From: Shimia aestuarii
GTDB taxonomy: Bacteria; Pseudomonadota; Alphaproteobacteria; Rhodobacterales; Rhodobacteraceae
Reading direction: 5' to 3'
Assembly: GCF_022814865.1 (NCBI RefSeq)
Contig: NZ_JAKVRD010000003.1
Span: forward strand, 156,001 to 220,000
DNA length: 64,000 bases
Below the pieces are notes generated by a model. That model had not been told where the DNA came from and did not search any database. It was given only the letters and a program-made list of their open reading frames with translations. Position numbers and translations under genes: made by a program. Numbering within the stretch: position 1 is the first letter of the stretch; every line of letters starts with the position of its first letter. This document shows positions 9,994 to 19,679 of the stretch, one piece after another.

Positions 9994-10170
9994 CCCCCCC
10001 GGCAGGTGATACCTCTGAGAACCTCCGGACTTGTGGACAGGTTGGGTCTTCGTGCAGAGTAGTTCCTGTCGCGAAAAGCCAAACTGATTGGGCCTCGCCT
10101 GCCTTGGCGGTGATCGAGAGGCACACCAAGGGCCATAGCGACAAGATTGAAGCGGTTTGGATAAGACGCA

Positions 10171-12729
10171 TTGACTAAGAAGACCTCCTCGAGAACGGAC
10201 GCGCGCTCTAAACAGCTCAGTTGTGCCGTTGTCATCCACCTTCATTACGAAGATCAGTGGCCAGATTTCGAAGCCGTGCTACGCCATATCGACGAACCCT
10301 TTTCGTTATTTGTTACCTTGAAGCCCGAGAGCACGTTCGGCGATGAGATCCACAGATGTTTTCCAAAGGCAGACGTGCGCGCGGTGCCAAATCTCGGCAG
10401 AGATGTGGCGCCGTTCCTTGCCCTACTGCCGCGTCTCACGGAATTCGATCTGGTCTGCAAAATGCACACCAAACGGTCCGAGGGACGACACACGAGGTGG
10501 CGCAGGTCTCTGGTGCGAGGGCTCATGGGCAATCCTGAGACAGTCCGGGCCTATCGCGACGCTTTTGAAGCTGAGCCGGAACTCGTGCTCGCGGGGCCGC
10601 GAGAGTATTACCTAGACGGACCGAGCCACGAAGGACTCAGCAAAAAGGCGCTGGCGCTGCAACACGGGCCTATGCCAGAGCGCTACGGGTTCTTTGCCGG
10701 AACCATGTTCTGGTGCCGACCGAGCGCCTTCGTGGACTTCGTCGAACTCTATCCGCAAACCTGTTTCGTTGCTCATGCAGACAATGATGGGCAACCAGAG
10801 CATGTGATCGAGCGCGCCTTCGGCTGTGTCGCTGCGGCACAAGACAAGAAGATCATGCTCTGGGATGGCGAAACAGAAATCACCAAAGCCTCAGCGCTTT
10901 ATGGCGATACTGATTTCGGGCGCATCTACGCGAATGGCGACAAGGATGCCCCGCAAGATGAGGGGCATGAGCGTGACCCAAACACGCCGCCGACACTCTA
11001 CCAGCTCCACGAGGACCATCGCGATTTTGTCTCGGACAAATGGACCGGCAACCTGCTTCACTATGAGCGATTGCTCCGGGATCACCGGGACCGCGAGGTG
11101 CGTTTGCTCGAAATCGGTGTCCAGAACGGCGGATCGCTACAGATCTGGTCGAAATACTTTGCGAACGGACGCCGGTTCATCGGCTGCGACATCGACCCCG
11201 GCTGTGCAGAACTCGTCTACGAAGACCCGCGTATTTCAGTCATCGTGAACGACGCTGGCGCGCCAATTGCCCGGACACAGGCCATGCGGGCATGTGGTCA
11301 GTTCGACATCATCATCGACGATGGTTCGCACCAGTCGCGCGACATCATACGCGCTTTCCTATCCTTCTTTCCTGTCTTGGCGCAGGATGGTCTGTTCATC
11401 GTCGAGGATATGTCTTGCAGTTTCTGGCAAGAGTTTGAAGGCGGCCTGGATCTTGAGACGTCGTCGCTCGCCTTCTTCAAGGAAGTGGCCAATGTCATCA
11501 ACCGGGAACATTGGCAGGTCGCGACGAGCGTCGAGAGCCGTTTCGAAAGATTCATCCGCGCCTATGATCTCGAGTTCGATCCGAGCATCCTCGCAGCCGT
11601 CCAATCTGTGGAGATCCTCAACTCAATGGTCGTGATCCGCAAGGGATCACGGGAACAGACTGAACTCGGGCCGCGTATGGTCCACGGCACGAAAGCGCAT
11701 ATTACCGGGGCCGGAAAGCTCCTCAATGGCACGTATTGCGTGCCGCCCAACGTGACACGCGACGCACCAAAGATCACAGACCTTGAACATACTCGGCCGG
11801 GCAACATCGCCATCTCTGTGGTGATCCCCTTCTATAACGGCAGCGCCTTCCTTCGAGACGCGATCGCTTCTGTGAAGGCGCAGACCTTGCCTGCGCGAGA
11901 GATCATTGTCGTCAATGACGGATCTGACGAGTCCGAAACACGCTGGCTCGAGGCGGTTGCCGACGAAGAGGACATCGTCCTCCTTTCCCAAGAGAACATG
12001 GGGCAAGGCGGTGCGCGAAATACCGGAGCGAAGGCTGCACGGGGAACGCATCTCTGTTTTCTAGATCAGGATGACACGTTTCGAACGAACCATAACGAAA
12101 TCCTCGTCGCACATTGGCGCCAGGCGATCTCGCATCAGGAGACTCTCGGGTGGGTCTTTGCAGATGTCGCACAGATGGATCGCGACGGCGCAATTCTGAC
12201 TGAGGCCGTTTTCCCATATCCGGCCCATCCCGTCTTAGAGCGCCCAAGCCAGTTCATCGCGCGAGACGCGGTGATGTTTCCGAGCGCCGCTCTGATCTGC
12301 CGCGAGAGCTTTGCCGAGGTCGGGGGATTTGATCCGGCCTTGGTGGGCTATGAAGACGACGATCTCTATCTTCGGCTGCTGCTCTCCGGATACAAGACGA
12401 GCTTCTGTCCGGTGACCGTCACGAATTGGCGCCAACATCCAGAACAGACGTCGCGGCAGACGGTCTTCTTGAAGAGCGCAGAGCACTTCTTCGATAAATG
12501 GTTCGGCTACGCCTGGGGGGATGTGGAAGAGCGTGCGCTTGCAGATGCACGGCTGAAATCAAGATTATCTGCGTCGCTAGAGGTCCATCTGCACTCCGCC
12601 TCAAAGGCACAACGCGCTCATATCTGGCGCTTTTTCGAGAAAGTTCAGGACGCGCGTTCCTCCGCCCGTCAGGACGCGATCAAGTGCGTGGAAGAAGACA
12701 GCTCTGAGAAAACGGGAGCGCGGGAATGA
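10171..12729 (+). CDS. Three-module polysaccharide protein: RgpF domain, methyltransferase, GT2 glycosyltransferase
   Basis: An 852-residue protein with three recognisable parts. Residues about 15-245 resemble rhamnan-synthesis RgpF domains (VIHLHYEDQW; NLGRDVAPFLALLP; KMHTKRS). Residues about 275-490 are a class I SAM methyltransferase of the sugar/antibiotic O-methyltransferase type (LLEIGVQNGGS 312-322, IIDDGSHQSR near 380, IVEDMS near 410). Residues about 548-770 are a GT-A family 2 glycosyltransferase (VVIPFYNG; NDGSDES near 582; DQDD 632-635). An in-frame stop just upstream leaves TTG 10171 as the only reasonable start, with a weak GGATAAG ribosome site. Likely cytoplasmic, acting on O-antigen or another surface glycan; linkage unknown. 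Codon usage is visibly less GC-biased than in the purine genes. Confidence 0.85.
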   Translation: MTKKTSSRTDARSKQLSCAVVIHLHYEDQWPDFEAVLRHIDEPFSLFVTLKPESTFGDEIHRCFPKADVRAVPNLGRDVAPFLALLPRLTEFDLVCKMHTKRSEGRHTRWRRSLVRGLMGNPETVRAYRDAFEAEPELVLAGPREYYLDGPSHEGLSKKALALQHGPMPERYGFFAGTMFWCRPSAFVDFVELYPQTCFVAHADNDGQPEHVIERAFGCVAAAQDKKIMLWDGETEITKASALYGDTDFGRIYANGDKDAPQDEGHERDPNTPPTLYQLHEDHRDFVSDKWTGNLLHYERLLRDHRDREVRLLEIGVQNGGSLQIWSKYFANGRRFIGCDIDPGCAELVYEDPRISVIVNDAGAPIARTQAMRACGQFDIIIDDGSHQSRDIIRAFLSFFPVLAQDGLFIVEDMSCSFWQEFEGGLDLETSSLAFFKEVANVINREHWQVATSVESRFERFIRAYDLEFDPSILAAVQSVEILNSMVVIRKGSREQTELGPRMVHGTKAHITGAGKLLNGTYCVPPNVTRDAPKITDLEHTRPGNIAISVVIPFYNGSAFLRDAIASVKAQTLPAREIIVVNDGSDESETRWLEAVADEEDIVLLSQENMGQGGARNTGAKAARGTHLCFLDQDDTFRTNHNEILVAHWRQAISHQETLGWVFADVAQMDRDGAILTEAVFPYPAHPVLERPSQFIARDAVMFPSAALICRESFAEVGGFDPALVGYEDDDLYLRLLLSGYKTSFCPVTVTNWRQHPEQTSRQTVFLKSAEHFFDKWFGYAWGDVEERALADARLKSRLSASLEVHLHSASKAQRAHIWRFFEKVQDARSSARQDAIKCVEEDSSEKTGARE

Positions 12730-14438
12730 CAGCTTTTCAAGACACGCCCCAATCCAAAGCGAAAAACAAAGCGCTTGCCGGTCTTCTAGAGAGAAACCGT
12801 GCGAAACGGGTTCTCAAAGGCGCAACCATCGACGGGTTGATTGCGGGACATCTCAAAGAAGGACGGGTCTTCGCAGCGTTAGGCGATGCGGTGGCGGAAC
12901 TAGAGCGTGCTGGCGCAGGGTATGAGAGTTACGCCCGTGTCGCGCGGTGCGAGATGATCGTAGGTTTGACGACACGGGCGCAAAGATCGTGGAGAGAGGC
13001 CTTGCGGTTCAAGGAGACTGCACAGGCCCACACCGGCATCGGCACGTTGCACTTTCAGCAAGGCGAAACCGCCGAAGCCATCACAGCGTTTCAAAAGGCG
13101 CTCTCACTGGATGCGAAAAACCTTGAGGCATTGGAGTCCCTAAGTGCGGCCTATCTCTATCTGGAACAGCCCGCCGAGGCGCGCAGCTATGCGGATACGG
13201 CGCTGCAACTGGATGATGAGAGACTTGAGAGCAGGCTCTGCCGGGCGCGTGCGGAGATCGCCCTCGGCAATCCCGACCGCGCCGAGGCTGACATCACCTT
13301 TGTCAGGTCTCGTCGCTACAAAGAAAACGAAGTGCGCCTTCTCGAGGTGGATCTGCTTATTCATGGCAAGGAGTTTGAGTCCGCCATGTTCCTTGCGGCG
13401 CAGCTCTGTGAACGCCACCCGGAGTCACGAGATTGTCTCGACGCTTTTCGCCGGGCCTATAGCGCCTTTGATGAAAGCGACCGACGCGCAGATCTTGCGG
13501 ATTTCCTTGACGGGCTTGATCACTTCACACCGCTTTCAAAGCCGCGGGACCGCAGCGAGAGCGATGCGACCGAGGCGGTTGATGTCATCATCCCGGTGCA
13601 CAATGCCTGGCACGCGGTCAAGGAATGTATCGCATCGCTCAAGGCAACGAGCGGCGCTCGGCTGGGACGAGTGGTCCTTGTCAACGACGCGAGCGATGAA
13701 GACACACGCGAGAGGCTCGTGGCGCTATCCAAGAGCGATGATCGGATTGTCCTCGTTGAAACCCCGCGACAGAGCGGTTTCTCACGGGCGCTTGCGCTTG
13801 GTGTCAAAGAAAGCTCGGCCCCGGCCTTTGTCGCCCTCAATAGCGATACGATCGTGACAGAGGGTTGGCTCGACAAGTTGCACGCGGCGCTTCGATCCGC
13901 CCCGGAAACCGCCATGGTCGGGCCGCTTTCCAACAACGCAGGATGGCAGAATTACGGCGCAGTGCTTGGGCGGTCTGGCGGGTTTGCGGGACTACAGACG
14001 CCGTCTGCACCGTGCCGCGCCGACATATCCAAAGAAATCTCGGAAGGGGAGCAAGGGGCTCTTGTGCCGTTGCAAATCCTCCACGGGTTCTGTGTCCTCG
14101 TCGACCGCGAGGCCTATGACGCGCTAGGTGGTGTCGATCAGGACCTGTTCCCCGAGGGGTATGGTGAGTTTCAGGATCTGTCGATCAGGATGCGCACAGC
14201 CGGTCATGAACTTCTCGCCGTGACGGATTGCGTTGTCTTCCACGAGCGCGGTGCAAGCCTCTCCCCTGCACGCAGGGCAGCCCTATCCCTCGCAGGACGC
14301 AAGAGCCTCTATTCGCGCTACTCCGCGCTTAACTACCTTTGCCTTGAGATGGCGAGTGTGCGCGCGCCCGCACTTGAGCAAAAGCGCAAGATGCTTCGCC
14401 GCGTCTTGAGAGCGTGGGGCATCGATGCCGGTACTTGA
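12726..14438 (+). CDS. TPR-repeat protein with GT2 glycosyltransferase domain
   Basis: A 570-residue protein. Residues about 95-235 form tetratricopeptide repeats (HTGIGTLHFQQGETAEAI then FQKALSLDAKNLEALESL), normally a protein-protein platform. Residues about 284-520 are a family 2 glycosyltransferase (VDVIIPVHNAWHAV; VNDASDEDT near 319; NSDT 372-375, a DxD-like sugar-nucleotide site; LFPEGYGEFQDLS). Its start overlaps the previous stop (ATGA), so the two are translationally coupled and probably act in the same glycan pathway. Donor and acceptor are unknown. Confidence 0.85.
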   Translation: MTAFQDTPQSKAKNKALAGLLERNRAKRVLKGATIDGLIAGHLKEGRVFAALGDAVAELERAGAGYESYARVARCEMIVGLTTRAQRSWREALRFKETAQAHTGIGTLHFQQGETAEAITAFQKALSLDAKNLEALESLSAAYLYLEQPAEARSYADTALQLDDERLESRLCRARAEIALGNPDRAEADITFVRSRRYKENEVRLLEVDLLIHGKEFESAMFLAAQLCERHPESRDCLDAFRRAYSAFDESDRRADLADFLDGLDHFTPLSKPRDRSESDATEAVDVIIPVHNAWHAVKECIASLKATSGARLGRVVLVNDASDEDTRERLVALSKSDDRIVLVETPRQSGFSRALALGVKESSAPAFVALNSDTIVTEGWLDKLHAALRSAPETAMVGPLSNNAGWQNYGAVLGRSGGFAGLQTPSAPCRADISKEISEGEQGALVPLQILHGFCVLVDREAYDALGGVDQDLFPEGYGEFQDLSIRMRTAGHELLAVTDCVVFHERGASLSPARRAALSLAGRKSLYSRYSALNYLCLEMASVRAPALEQKRKMLRRVLRAWGIDAGT

Positions 14439-14539
14439 GACGGGAAATAATGACTGGATGGTGCCAGAGCGACAAAACCTCTGGGCAAGCGCAGCCGTTC
14501 GTCTTTCTCCAATTTACGTGAAGATCCAGGGAGTATTCC

Positions 14540-15781
14540 ATGCACGCTGAGTCCCTCAAGAACATGCAGCGGTTCTATGATGACTACGTCGCGCCGCATC
14601 TCGGGGCGCCGGACGACAACCTGCGGATCGTGGACATCGGGTCAATGGATGAGAACGGTAGCTACCGAGAGATTTTCTCGGGCCCTGCCTTTGACTATGT
14701 CGGGGTCGATCTCGTGGCAGGAAAAGGCGTCGATCTGGTGGCGGAAGACCCTTACGCCTACCCAGTTCCAGACGAGGACGCGGATATCGTGGTCAGTGGC
14801 CAGATGTTGGAGCATTGCGAATTCTTCTGGAAAGCGTTTGAGGAAATGGTGCGGATCGCCAAACCCGGCGCGTTCATCGTCTTGATCGTGCCTTCGCACG
14901 GTCCGATTCACAGATACCCCGTCGATTGCTACCGGTTCCTCCCGGACTCGATGACCGCCCTCGCGAAATATGCTGGCTGCGATCTCATTGAGAGCTGGCA
15001 TGATACAGAGAGTGAATGGGGCGATCTTGTTGGTGTCTTCAGGGCCACTGCGCCGACAAAGGACCAACTCGCCTCAGAACAGGCCGTCCAACTTGGGGGG
15101 CGCAACTATGTGAGCTATATCACCGACTTCCTGGAAGCACGTGGTTCAAATGCGCACCTTGAGATTGGAACCTTTCATGGCCAATCGCTCGCTCCCTTGA
15201 CCTGTACGACCCTTGCGATTGATCCAGAGTTTCAACTCCGCAAGCCTGTCATGGGCAAGAAACAGGCGGCATTCCTTTTTCAGACGACGAGTGATGCGTT
15301 CTTTGAAGCGCATGACCCTTGCCATTTCCTGCAAAGCCCGATCACCTCTGCTTTTCTGGACGGGATGCACCTCTTCGAAGCGCTGCTACGGGATCTGTTT
15401 CACACAGAGAGATACTGCACGCCCGGCGGGGTCATCTTCCTGCATGACTGCCTACCGCTCAGCGTCGAGATGACCGTGCGCGAACATGCCGACGTGCCCC
15501 GAGACGGGCCTTATCCAGAGTGGTGGACCGGAGATGTCTGGAAACTGGTGCCGATCCTGCGGAAATACCGGCCTGACCTGGAGATGACCTTTCTTGATTG
15601 CCCGCCGACTGGGCTTCTCATGCTCACGCGGCTCAATCCGCAAGACAGGACGCTGGAAGACAACTACGACAAAATCGTGGAAGAGTTCATGGATCTGGAG
15701 CTCGATGAGGACGGGCTTGCCGCTCACCTCGCAAGCTGCCCTCTGCGATCTTCAGAAGAGCTACTAGAGGACAACCCCTAG
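14540..15781 (+). CDS. Tandem methyltransferase protein (two SAM-binding domains)
   Basis: A 413-residue protein with two different Rossmann methyltransferase modules. Residues about 20-165 are type-11-like (VDIGS 31-35, YVGVDLVAGKGVD, VVSGQMLEH near 85). Residues about 185-400 are like the cephalosporin-hydroxylase/rhamnosyl O-methyltransferase group (HLEIGTFHGQS 206-216, FLDGMHLFE 272-280, IFLHDC near 300). It follows the GT2 gene by 101 bp on the same strand. Together with the methyltransferase in the first gene, this gives three methylation modules for one glycan. Functions are inferred from folds only. Confidence 0.82.
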   Translation: MHAESLKNMQRFYDDYVAPHLGAPDDNLRIVDIGSMDENGSYREIFSGPAFDYVGVDLVAGKGVDLVAEDPYAYPVPDEDADIVVSGQMLEHCEFFWKAFEEMVRIAKPGAFIVLIVPSHGPIHRYPVDCYRFLPDSMTALAKYAGCDLIESWHDTESEWGDLVGVFRATAPTKDQLASEQAVQLGGRNYVSYITDFLEARGSNAHLEIGTFHGQSLAPLTCTTLAIDPEFQLRKPVMGKKQAAFLFQTTSDAFFEAHDPCHFLQSPITSAFLDGMHLFEALLRDLFHTERYCTPGGVIFLHDCLPLSVEMTVREHADVPRDGPYPEWWTGDVWKLVPILRKYRPDLEMTFLDCPPTGLLMLTRLNPQDRTLEDNYDKIVEEFMDLELDEDGLAAHLASCPLRSSEELLEDNP

Positions 15782-15796
15782 TCCCCCGCAATAAGA

Positions 15797-15824
15797 AAAG
15801 CCTCCACGCATCGGCGGAGGCTTT
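15797..15824. terminator. Bidirectional Rho-independent terminator
   Basis: AAAGCCTCC and GGAGGCTTT pair around a short loop between convergent genes. A-rich DNA on the left gives a T-tract for the leftward transcript and TTT follows on the right, so it can serve both strands. Confidence 0.85.
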
Positions 15825-15849
15825 CGAGACATCTATACCTTGGAGACGC

Positions 15850-16179
15850 TTAGCAAACGTCCGCGTAACCGAGGCTGAACTGCGGACGATCATTGATGAA
15901 GTCATAGGTCAGCGTCGTGGCAACATCGCCATCGAAAAGATACCCCACACCCGCATCAAGGCCGAAATAGCCGCCATTGTCGAAGAAGTAAGACACACCA
16001 GCAGCACCCACAACAGATTGTGCCTCATCATCGGTGAGAAGTTTGAGGGTCAGACCGGTAGACACCGGCGCGCCACCGCCGAAGTTGAAAGCAAGGCCGA
16101 ACATCACCGTCGGATCAGCCATTGCTTGCGATGTCAGAAGTGCTGAGACGAGCGCGGTGGATGCCTTGAGCTTGTTCAT
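15850..16179 (-). CDS. Small exported protein, possible minimal outer-membrane beta protein
   Basis: A 109-residue protein not recognised by name. Residues 1-22 form a Sec signal peptide (MNKLKASTALVSALLTSQAMA with a likely cut after AMA). The mature part is rich in Gly and aromatics with alternating polar/apolar strands (GLAFNFGGG, YFGLDAGVGYLFDG) and ends DVC. This resembles part of a small beta-barrel or an exported lipocalin-like chain, but it is too short for an 8-strand barrel with long loops. It is a single gene ending at the shared terminator. Confidence 0.75.
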   Translation of the reverse strand: MNKLKASTALVSALLTSQAMADPTVMFGLAFNFGGGAPVSTGLTLKLLTDDEAQSVVGAAGVSYFFDNGGYFGLDAGVGYLFDGDVATTLTYDFINDRPQFSLGYADVC

Positions 16180-16325
16180 CGTTCTACCTATTCGTGTGCT
16201 TCATTTGAAAATAGCAGTGAAATGAAGAGCTGTATAGGGTCGTGTGACAGGGATCACCGCGAGAACCGCCCTCACAGTGCCGAAAGGGCGCATAGTCATC
16301 ACGAGGCAGAGGGGCCAAAGCGATC

Positions 16326-16379
16326 CCCGACGCGTCGGGCTGTGGCGCCTCATCGCGAACGGGGCGCCCCTGCGCCCCG
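16326..16379. repeat. Two strong dyads downstream of the serine hydrolase gene
   Basis: A perfect 14-bp palindrome (CCCGACG/CGTCGGG, 16326-16339) and an 8-bp-arm hairpin (CGGGGCGC/GCGCCCCG, 16360-16379, loop CCCT) lie just after the leftward gene ending at 16409. The hairpin lacks a T-tract on that strand, so a terminator role is only possible. The rest of the 16180-16408 gap shows nothing clear. Confidence 0.5.
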
Positions 16380-16408
16380 CTCCTCAACGTCTTACAGTCG
16401 ATGCGCGA

Positions 16409-17605
16409 CTATTGCGAAAGCGCGGCGTAGACGGCGCTCTCGAAATCCATGTATCCCCCAAAAGAGACGCCATCCGCGAACGGCAAGATCTGTGTCGCCC
16501 AATAGCCGCCGACCCCGTTCTTGCGGTCGATCCAATAGTAGCTGTTCGCAAGCCCAGCCCAGCCGATTGCTCCGGCAGGACGGCCTGTCGGGGCCTCTTC
16601 GGAATTCACCATGAAGGTATAGGACCAATCCTTGGCCAACCCCGGAAAGAACTCTGCATCATTTGACAGCGAAGGGATCACACCAGGCAGCATCGTGACC
16701 TTCTGCGGCGGCACAAGAGCCCCCTGCACGGCCCACTCAACCGTTTCCGGCCGTAGCACCCGCCCATTCGAACCGGCCCCGTCATTCAGCCACATCCGGA
16801 TGAACTTCATATACTCCGGCACCGTGGCATAGAGCCCGTGGCCGCCCATATCGACCTCGGGGTTATCGGGAAGCGCGAAGTCGTCCATGGGAAGCAGATC
16901 GCCGTCCTCTCCACGCGCATGGATTGTGGCGGTGCGCGCCTTCATGTCAGACGTCCGGGTAAAAGCGATGTCCTGCATGCCAAGCGGATCGAACACCCTG
17001 TCCCGCATCACTTCGCCAAGACGCTTCCCGCGGATGCCTTCCACGACCTGCCCGACCCAGTCAATGTTCGAGCCGTATTCCCACTTTGTGCCCGGATCGA
17101 AGAGCAGAGGCGTCTCGATGCAGGCGCGGCTCGCGCTGACGACAGATGGCTGGCCCTGCTCCTCAGCAAGCCGCTTGTAGACCTCGTTGAAGAAATCATA
17201 GCCAAAACCGGCGGTATGCAGCATCAGTTGGCGTGTCGTGACCTCGCTTTTCGGCGCACGCAGACGGGGCGTGCCGTCAGCCTCAAAACCGTCGATCACC
17301 TGAATATCACCGAGAGCCGGGGCATATTCCTTTGCGGGCGCATCGAGGTCCAGAAGTCCCTCCTCGACACATTGCAGAGCCGTGGTGCCCGCAATGGCCT
17401 TGGTCGTCGAGAAAATGGCGAACACCGTATCCTCGGTCATTGGCTCACCGTCCAAACGGCGCTCACCGGCCGCACCGGAATAGATGTCGGCATCGCGGTC
17501 TGTCACCATTGCAACGACGCCGGGGACACGGCTTGGGCCGGTCGCCAGACTGTCGAGAACGGCGTCACAGCGGGTTTTCAGGGTCTTTGTGTGGATGTCT
17601 TTCAT
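16409..17605 (-). CDS. Class C beta-lactamase-fold serine hydrolase (EstB-like)
   Basis: A 398-residue serine hydrolase of the beta-lactamase/DD-peptidase superfamily, more like esterases such as EstB than true AmpC. The nucleophile motif STTK is at residues 66-69; the second motif is YGSN at about 177-180 (the classical form is YxN); a GWAG segment near residue 345 may be the third. No signal peptide is visible, which argues for a cytoplasmic esterase and against resistance. It stands alone between a small exported protein and the AraC gene that reads the same way 96 bp upstream, and may belong to that regulator's targets. Confidence 0.86.
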   Translation of the reverse strand: MKDIHTKTLKTRCDAVLDSLATGPSRVPGVVAMVTDRDADIYSGAAGERRLDGEPMTEDTVFAIFSTTKAIAGTTALQCVEEGLLDLDAPAKEYAPALGDIQVIDGFEADGTPRLRAPKSEVTTRQLMLHTAGFGYDFFNEVYKRLAEEQGQPSVVSASRACIETPLLFDPGTKWEYGSNIDWVGQVVEGIRGKRLGEVMRDRVFDPLGMQDIAFTRTSDMKARTATIHARGEDGDLLPMDDFALPDNPEVDMGGHGLYATVPEYMKFIRMWLNDGAGSNGRVLRPETVEWAVQGALVPPQKVTMLPGVIPSLSNDAEFFPGLAKDWSYTFMVNSEEAPTGRPAGAIGWAGLANSYYWIDRKNGVGGYWATQILPFADGVSFGGYMDFESAVYAALSQ

Positions 17606-17701
17606 TGGTTCCTCCCTTGAAGACGTGCAGGGAAGAATGCGGCACTTGCGGCTGGCGCGCTGTCCTCGATCGGCATGCCCTGTCCGATTTCGGAAGTCGT
17701 T

Positions 17702-18724
17702 TTAGTGCCGACGGGACGGACCTGCCGAGCGTAGCCGGGTCTGCGAGGGCGTTTCGCCATATCTTTCGCGATATCGACCCGCCAGCGCCCCGAAATTCGA
17801 GAACCCCCAATCCGTCGCGATCGAGGTCACAGTCACATCGCCTGGCATCGTCTCGAGGTCTTCGCGAAACCCCTCAAGGCGCCGCGCAGCAAGAAAAGCC
17901 CGCGGGGAAATCCCGCGGAACTTCTGAAACCCACCCGACAGCGTGCGCGCAGAAACACCGATCCGTTTCGCGACATCGCCAATGGAGGGCGCGTCTCGCG
18001 CTTCGGCTTCCAAGATTTCTTCGGCAGCTCGCACATAGGCTGGTGCAGCGCAACGCGCTCCCGCTTCAAGGTTCAGCCCCGCCGAAGAGGCCCACTGCCG
18101 CAACAACTCGACGCAGAGCAGCTCTTCGATATGTCGTGCCAGCACCGTGTCGGACGCAAGACCGCCATCCTGCGACAGTGCCCGCGTGGCATAGTCGAGC
18201 AGCGCAGGCCAAGCAGACGAGGCGCCACCAATCTTGACGCGGCTCGTCCACAGGCGGTCATCGGGGACAAAACCAAACCACCGCTCCGCCATATCCTCCA
18301 TCGCCTGATGTGGGATCGTCAGGTTCAACTGCATGTGGTCTGCATCACCCTCAAGCCAGTATTCAGCCCGAGAACAATCAACCACGAAGCTCTCCCCGGC
18401 ACCGGTGCCGACAGATCCGCCATCAGTCTGGTGATCCAAAGCACCGCGCAGCGTGTTCAGGACAAGGATGTTTCCGGCATCTGGATCGAACCGGTCAAGA
18501 TGAATGCCGGTGCCATAGGCAAACCGGGTCATGGTCACGCAGCCTGCCTTCGCGGAAATCATGGTCGCGTCAGGGCGAGAGAGGCGGTCCAAGGGCCGCA
18601 CGCGATAAGGCATGTAGACGGTGCGGCAGAACTCCTCTACCTCGTCCCAATCCGCTGAATGGGTCTTCTGTCGGTGCCGGATCGGCTCCCCGAGTGCATT
18701 CAGAACAAGCGCATTTTCCAACAA
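17702..18724 (-). CDS. AraC-family transcriptional regulator
   Basis: About 340 residues: an N-terminal AraC-binding-like sensor domain and a C-terminal double HTH (IGDVAKRIGVSARTLSGGFQ, then VTSIATDWGFSNFGALAGRY). The frame opens at ATG 18775, but a strong GAGGAGGAG sits 7-9 nt before a TTG at 18724, giving a start MLENALVLNALGEP; that start is preferred, with the 17-residue longer form as alternative. Same strand as the serine hydrolase gene downstream (96 bp), which it may control. The inducer is unknown. Confidence 0.85.
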   Translation of the reverse strand: MLENALVLNALGEPIRHRQKTHSADWDEVEEFCRTVYMPYRVRPLDRLSRPDATMISAKAGCVTMTRFAYGTGIHLDRFDPDAGNILVLNTLRGALDHQTDGGSVGTGAGESFVVDCSRAEYWLEGDADHMQLNLTIPHQAMEDMAERWFGFVPDDRLWTSRVKIGGASSAWPALLDYATRALSQDGGLASDTVLARHIEELLCVELLRQWASSAGLNLEAGARCAAPAYVRAAEEILEAEARDAPSIGDVAKRIGVSARTLSGGFQKFRGISPRAFLAARRLEGFREDLETMPGDVTVTSIATDWGFSNFGALAGRYRERYGETPSQTRLRSAGPSRRH

Positions 18725-18838
18725 AACCCCGCTCCTCCTCGTGGTTTCGCGGGCACTGTAGCACATCTCCCTCACAGCACTAACAAAGCGTTGACGCGCG
18801 TGCAGCCCCCGAGAGACCGGCTGCCTTTACCTAAGCGC

Positions 18839-19609
18839 CTAGCCGCCCTTGGGCCGATAGCCTCGAGCGACTGAAATCGCGACCGACAGTTTCTGAACCG
18901 TCTCGACATGGTCTTGGGCTGGCGGGTCTGTAAGGTGTTGAATGGACCCAACGAGCGCGACAGTCGCTATGAGAGAATTTGTGTGATCGAAAACCGGGGC
19001 CGCGATCACGTTTACGCCCAATAGTGTCTCTTGCGGTGCGCAAGCAAAACCATGCGACCGCACCTCTTTGATTCGATCTCGGACCCTTTCCGGGCTGGTC
19101 AGCGTCTTGGGAGTCAGCGCGGCAAGCTCGCCCTTCAACGTTTTTTCGGTCAGAGCCGGGCCACCGAAGGCCATCGCAACCTGTCCCTGCGCCGTCGCAT
19201 GAAGGGCAAGTTCGCTCCCCTCCCGCACGCCGATCTCAATCGGGTGGGTGCCGTGCAGAGCGGAGATCACGCTCAGGCCGCCCTTATTTACAAGGCTCAA
19301 GACAACGGCAAGGCCGGTGTCGTTGCGGGCGGCGCGCATTGGCTCTCGACCGACCTCCGCAAGGTTCTGGATCGCGGTCGCCTGCTGGCCGATGATCCAT
19401 GCCTTGGTGCCGAGTTGATACCGCCCAGACGCAAGATCGCGCATGATCCAGCCAGTTTCCTCAAGTGTATTCAGATGCTTATGGGCTGCGCTCTTGACGA
19501 TACCCACGGCTTCCGCGATTTCTGTCTGGTTGAGCGCGACATCCGAGAACGCGATTTTTTCTATGATTGTCAATGCCATATCAGATGTCTTGACGCGTGA
19601 TGTAGCCAT
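18839..19609 (-). CDS. IclR-family regulator of the adjacent TRAP/catabolic operon
   Basis: A 256-residue IclR protein. The N-terminal winged HTH (residues about 8-65, LNQTEIAEAVGIVKSAAHKH) is followed by a GAF-like effector domain (residues about 80-250). The frame extends to 19678, but ATG 19609 gives the usual family N-terminus. It is divergent from the TRAP substrate-binding gene across 114 bp that contains two TTGAGAAC direct repeats. IclR proteins usually sense an aromatic or small carboxylate from the pathway they control, so it likely responds to the transported compound or an intermediate. Confidence 0.9.
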   Translation of the reverse strand: MATSRVKTSDMALTIIEKIAFSDVALNQTEIAEAVGIVKSAAHKHLNTLEETGWIMRDLASGRYQLGTKAWIIGQQATAIQNLAEVGREPMRAARNDTGLAVVLSLVNKGGLSVISALHGTHPIEIGVREGSELALHATAQGQVAMAFGGPALTEKTLKGELAALTPKTLTSPERVRDRIKEVRSHGFACAPQETLLGVNVIAAPVFDHTNSLIATVALVGSIQHLTDPPAQDHVETVQKLSVAISVARGYRPKGG

Positions 19610-19679
19610 GGCCTCCGTCCGATCTTTTCCGTCCCTGCAAGCATATTGACATGCCTTCAGAAAAAATGTCAGTCTCATT

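Noticed and set aside
9981-10235. 84-residue minus-strand frame before the RgpF-type gene, possible gene remnant
   Set aside because: No recognisable domain or ribosome site; overlaps the start of a well-supported gene.
16409-17605. Beta-lactam resistance gene
   Set aside because: SxxK fold is present, but there is no signal peptide and the second motif is atypical; an EstB-like esterase fits better.
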